Positions 6,785 through 10,000 of a DNA stretch of 10,000 bases are shown one piece after another (positions within the stretch are counted from its first letter, which is position 1; each line of letters opens with the position of its first letter). The DNA is from Actinidia chinensis (lineage: Eukaryota; Streptophyta; Magnoliopsida; Ericales; Actinidiaceae). The translations under genes were made by a program, and so were the position numbers. The notes beneath the pieces are model-generated. The model searched no databases, was not told the origin of the DNA, and was given only the letters and a program-made list of their open reading frames with translations. Location: contig CM018889.1 of the NCBI GenBank assembly GCA_009663005.1, positions 1 to 10,000 on the forward strand. The letters run 5' to 3'.

Positions 6785-6947
6785 CATCTCCATTAGAGTG
6801 ACTATCTAATAAAAAAATATTTTCATTGGAATACTCATATACTCACACACTAACAACTTAACTCACAAAATTGGATCCTATTTTTATTATTTTTTGTCGT
6901 ATAACACAAAAGGTTAACATATGCAATGAAGTTACTCTAACATTAAT
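6785..6947. mobile_element. Possible short MITE with ATTAGAGTGAC/GTTACTCTAAC ends
   Basis: CATCTCCATTAGAGTGACT near 6787-6805 is mirrored by AGTTACTCTAACATT near 6929-6943, with about 120 AT-rich bases between. CATCTCCA-T-AGAGT ends occur in several plant MITE families. The inverted arms are only about 11-12 bases with mismatches and I see no certain target duplication. The second copy is at about 9231-9394. It could also be chance in AT-rich DNA. Confidence 0.27.
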
Positions 6948-7345
6948 TGGGTAATTAACTGAAACTGGTATATGCATGAGGTGAGGGGAAACCTAAACGC
7001 TCTCATAAAAAGATATGGCTTATTTGAAGTTAGAAAATGGATGCATCGGTGAAATTCAAGTATTTTGGGTCTCAGTTTGGGTCATTTAAATGATCCAAAT
7101 TGTAGACTTGATTGTAAATATCAATATTATAAAAAAATTTGTTGATTGAAAACAATTCTTAATAAATGAGTTTGACATGTATAATTATACTTATTTATTT
7201 CGATATAAATTAATATTAATTTTGTATAATACTATTTTTTTTGATAAAATCTATAACATGAGCCGTTTAAATTATCAAAATAGACGGCTGGTACAAAAAT
7301 GGACTGAAGAAAGGTTGGTCCAAAGAGAAGTACAAAAGGAAATCA

Positions 7346-7447
7346 GGGGTGGGGGACTGTAGGATGTGCAGCTGCTACTGGTATATTCAATTTCAGTTCA
7401 TATATATATATATATATACATTTTTTTGGGTTGGGGGGGGGGGGGGG
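7346..7447. repeat. Segment with (TA)9 and G15, missing from unit 2
   Basis: Starts with GGGGTGGGGG (7346-7355), continues with a short unique stretch, a perfect (TA)9 at 7401-7418, a run of seven T and ends in a run of 15 G (7433-7447). In unit 2 all of it is replaced by 11 G at 9791-9801. Both edges are G runs, so loss by slippage or microhomology pairing between them is the simple explanation; gain in unit 1 is less likely but cannot be excluded. The G15 run is also a likely site of sequencing error. Confidence 0.88.
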
Positions 7448-7632
7448 AGGGAGGTTAAACAGATACGTATGTTATTAGGTAAATAGTCAAAGAAAGGATG
7501 GCCATATATTCTTCTCGTTAATGTTGATATGGGGTAAATTATCCTCCTAGAAAGGCACATTGCCAAAGGCTCCTCGCCATCGATTGCCCGACTTGCCTAA
7601 ACGCCATCGGCACACAGATTCCCATCTTGCCA

Positions 7633-7904
7633 ATGGACGAGGAAGGTTACCTCTCCAAATTAGGAACCATCTCTATGAAGATTACACCTCCATGAGGAGT
7701 CTACCCTCGCAGAACTCCTTCTCCATCACTTCTCCGCCTGATCAGAGTCCGCATCCGTGAGAATTCTACTTCTACAATGAAACTATCTCTATTGAACTCT
7801 TCTATAATTGTGGATTGCTCTTCAAATGGCAATTTCCTATTTTATCTTCGGTATTACTAGGATATTCTTCATACTTCTCCGAGGATCTCGCCGTGATCCA
7901 CTGA
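7633..7904 (+). pseudogene. Broken gene-like fragment of unknown product
   Basis: A GC-richer island (about 7555-7905) in AT-rich DNA. An ATG at 7633 opens a frame reading MDEEGYLSKLGTISMKITPP, stopped by TGA at 7693. The overlapping ATG at 7692 (ATGA overlap) opens the next frame, MRSLPSQNSFSITSPPDQSP and on, stopped by TGA at 7758. That same frame then stays open for 47 codons (7761-7901), starting EFYFYNETISIELFYN and ending SEDLAVIH before TGA at 7902. Codon composition across the three pieces looks more protein-like than the surroundings. One frame change plus one nonsense codon would explain it as a pseudogene. I do not recognise the family. Non-coding GC-rich sequence is the alternative. 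The window ends 13 bases into the unit 2 copy (9988-10000). Confidence 0.3.
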
Positions 7905-7968
7905 CACGACCCATCATTTTATTTATATAAAGTTCGCTCCCCATCAAAAAAGGTACTATTTAATTACT
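7905..7968. other. Short AT-rich link with TATA-like motif
   Basis: Connects the gene-like island to the telomere-like tract. TATTTATATAAAG at about 7920-7932 resembles a TATA box, but nothing downstream looks like a transcribed gene, so I do not call a promoter. Confidence 0.3.
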
Positions 7969-8670
7969 GGGTTTAGGGTTTAGGGGTTTGGGGTTTGGGA
8001 TTTTGAATTTCGGGTTTTGGGGTTCCCGGGTTAGGGGTTTGGAATTTTGGGTTTCGGGTTTAGGGCTTGGGGTTCTGGGGTTAAGGTTTTGGGTTTCAGG
8101 TTTTAGGTTTAGGGCTTGGGGTTTAGAGTTTGGGGTTTTGGGGCTTAGGGTTTTGAGTTAGGGGTTTCGAGGTTCGAGGTTTGGGGGTTGAGGTTTTAGA
8201 GTTCAGGATTTTGTGTTTAAGGTTTAGGGGGTTCGGGGTTTAGGGTTTTGGGGTTAGAGTTTAAGGCTTTGGGTTTTGGGTTTTGGGTTTTTGGTTTTGG
8301 GGTTTTGGGTTTTGGGTTTGGGTTATAAGGTTTAGGGTTTAGGGTTCGGGTTTAGGGATTTCAGGGTTCAGGTTTTGGGGTTTCGAATTTTGGGTTTCGG
8401 GTTTCGGGTTTCAGGTTTAAGGGCTTCGAGGTTTCGGGGTTCAGATTTCTAGTTTTTGGGTTTTTGGATTTTGGGGTTTTGGGTTTAGGGTTTAGGGTAT
8501 AGGGTTTTGGGGTTTTGGGTTTTGGGGTTCGGGGTTCAAGGTTTTAAGGTTTTGGGGTTTCGGGATTGTGGTTCGTGGTTTCAGGATCGGGGTTCAGGTT
8601 TCAGGTTTCGGGCTTCGGGTTTCTGGTTTTGGGGTTTTAGGTTTAGAGTTTAAGGTTTAGGGGTTTTGGG
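7969..8670. repeat. Degenerate telomere-like tract, G-rich strand on plus
   Basis: About 700 bases built from GGGTTTA, GGGGTTT, GGGTTTT, GGGTTTC, GGGTTC and GGCTT-type words with variable 5-9 base spacing. Exact TTTAGGG units occur repeatedly, for example near 7972-7982, 8331-8345 and 8486-8498, but are a minority. The strand has almost no C outside TTC/GGC steps. It is more degenerate and longer than the array at 3353 and has the opposite strand orientation. Runs of three or four G at close spacing could form G-quadruplexes. Its right end is the junction with duplication unit 2. Confidence 0.93.
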
Positions 8671-10000
8671 TACTCGAGACGTCATGATCTCCTCATAATG
8701 TAAGCACTTGCTTTCAATACTATTTTGTTGACTATTTTTATTTTCATCATTAAATTCTTGATCCAAACACAGCCTTAAAAATGTAAAATTCACCATCTTA
8801 GTCCATTGATTTACCACTATAAGCCTCCATTTGGATAATTGGATTTGAAATCTAGGTATTTCAAATTGTTGTCCCAAATTTGTTAAGTATTTTTAAATGA
8901 CCAACAAATCAAATGATTTGAAATCAAAAAAAATCACATTTTGAATTTTAAAAACAAAATGAAAAAAATTCAAATAACTTTAAAATAAGTCTCGTCTTTC
9001 TAACCCATCTTAACTTCATCTCTCTCTTTCTTACTTTCTCTCTCATTCAATAAAATTGTTAAAAGATAAGCTAAAAATGTCAGATGCTAGAGTATTGGTT
9101 AACTATAGCCATCACTTCAATAAAGATAGAGAGAAAACCAAGGGAGATAGAGAAAACAAGTAAGAGAGAAAGTGTGCTTAACTAGTATTCAATAAGTGAG
9201 GAAATAATTGTGTGTAGCTAAGGTGTTTAACATCTCCATTAGAGTGACTATCTAATAAAAAAAATATTTTCATTGGAATACTCATATACTCACACACTAA
9301 CAACTTAACTCACAAAATTGGATCCTATTTTTATTATTTTTTGTCGTATAACACAAAAGGTTAACATATGCAATGAAGTTACTCTAACATTAATTGGGTA
9401 ATTAACTGAAACTGGTATATGCATGAGGTGAGGGGAAACCTAAACGCTCTCATAAAAAGATATGGCTTATTTGAAGTTAGAAAATGGATGCATCGGTGAA
9501 ATTCAAGTATTTTGGGTCTCAGTTTGGGTCATTTAAATGATCCAAATTGTAGACTTGATTGTAAATATCAATATTATAAAAAAATTTGTTGATTGAAAAC
9601 AATTCTTAATAAATGAGTTTGACATGTATAATTATACTTATTTATTTTGATATAAATTAATATTAATTTGTATAATACTATTTTTTTGATAAAATCTATA
9701 ACATGAGCCGTTTAAATTATCAAAATAGACGGCTGGTACAAAAATGGACTGAAGAAAGGTTGGTCCAAAGAGAAGTACAAAAGGAAATCAGGGGGGGGGG
9801 GAGGGAGGTTAAACAGATACGTATGTTATTAGGTAAATAGTCAAAGAAAGGATGGCCATATATTCTTCTCGTTAATGTTGATATGGGGTAAATTATCCTC
9901 CTAGAAAGGCACATTGCCAAAGGCTCCTCGCCATCGATTGCCCGACTTTGCCTAAACGCCATCGGCACACAGATTCCCATCTTGCCAATGGACGAGGAAG
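8671..10000 (+). repeat. Direct tandem duplication, unit 2 (partial)
   Basis: Second copy of 6225-7645, cut by the window end. Identity outside the 91-base gap is above 99 percent by my hand count (four substitutions). The gap lies at 9791-9801, where a single run of 11 G replaces positions 7346-7447 of unit 1. If the unit is a true tandem, a second telomere-like tract should follow beyond the window, near 10300-11000 in this numbering. Confidence 0.95.

Larger units (their letters stand above)
6225..8670 (+). repeat. Direct tandem duplication, unit 1 (2446 bp)
   Basis: The sequence starting TACTCGAGACGTCATGATCT at 6225 starts again at 8671, and the two run in parallel to the end of the window (unit 1 position 7645). 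Seen differences are substitutions at 6293/8739 (C/T), 6329/8775 (A/T), 6483/8929 (G/A) and 7201/9648 (C/T), four 1-base length changes (three in A or T runs, one adding a T at CGACTT/CGACTTT), and a net 91-base loss in unit 2. Unit 1 contains, in order, MITE-like DNA, TA and G microsatellites, a broken gene-like fragment and the G-strand telomere-like tract, which ends exactly where unit 2 begins. Confidence 0.95.

Noticed and set aside
7082..7093. TCATTTAAATGA palindrome and ATCCAAAT as a possible partner end for the 6380 MITE-like segment
   Set aside because: The match to the 6380 end is limited to an ATTTGGAT core; chance is likely in AT-rich DNA.
9720..9980. Minus-strand open frame of 86 codons
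   Set aside because: It exists only because the 91-base deletion joins two non-coding pieces across a G run in unit 2; unit 1 lacks it.
1..10000. tRNA, rRNA, organelle insert or intact transposase/reverse-transcriptase gene
   Set aside because: No cloverleaf, conserved rRNA segment, organelle gene block or polymerase/integrase motif was seen on either strand by eye.

Overview
The window looks like nuclear, intergenic DNA from a flowering plant, probably a eudicot. It is AT-rich. It carries two tracts of degenerate plant-type telomere heptamers (CCCTAAA/TTTAGGG), pieces resembling plant LTR-retrotransposon ends, MITE-like segments and microsatellites. No intact gene is visible. The longest open frames are AT-rich or microsatellite artefacts. 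I see no bacterial operon structure, ribosome binding sites, tRNA, rRNA or CRISPR array.

Layout. Positions 1-1324 are AT-rich, with stretches that read like decayed Ty3/Gypsy LTR sequence. Positions 1389-2258 form a large imperfect inverted repeat. Its arms look like a plant promoter plus a C/T-rich 5' leader. Its centre holds a short exon-like ORF with a plastid-transit-peptide composition and two diverged direct repeats. Positions 2306-2605 hold CA microsatellites, a perfect 22-bp palindrome centred on a G-box, and a probable LTR start on the minus strand. Positions 2900-3345 resemble a hAT-type non-autonomous element with a CCA-rich tract. Positions 3353-3553 are a C-strand telomere-like array made of ordered blocks of variant heptamers.

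Positions 3554-4482 hold no clear gene but include a diverged 125-bp direct repeat. Positions 4483-5972 are a probable plus-strand LTR fragment with three kinds of internal repeats. It ends in GGGGCATGACA, as many plant Gypsy LTRs do. Positions 5973-6224 are AT-rich spacer.

The right-hand part is dominated by a direct tandem duplication. Unit 1 (6225-8670, 2446 bp) ends in about 700 bp of G-strand telomere-like repeat, and unit 2 begins at the next base and runs off the window. I counted four substitutions, four 1-base length differences and one net 91-bp deletion over about 1.3 kb of aligned sequence, so the duplication is young. Each unit carries MITE-like sequence and a broken, GC-richer gene-like fragment. 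The two telomere-like tracts face outward like the two ends of a chromosome.

Nothing here forms a working pathway. The interest is structural: repeat birth, inverted duplication and interstitial telomere-like DNA. Assignments of element families rest on remembered sequence style, not on a search.
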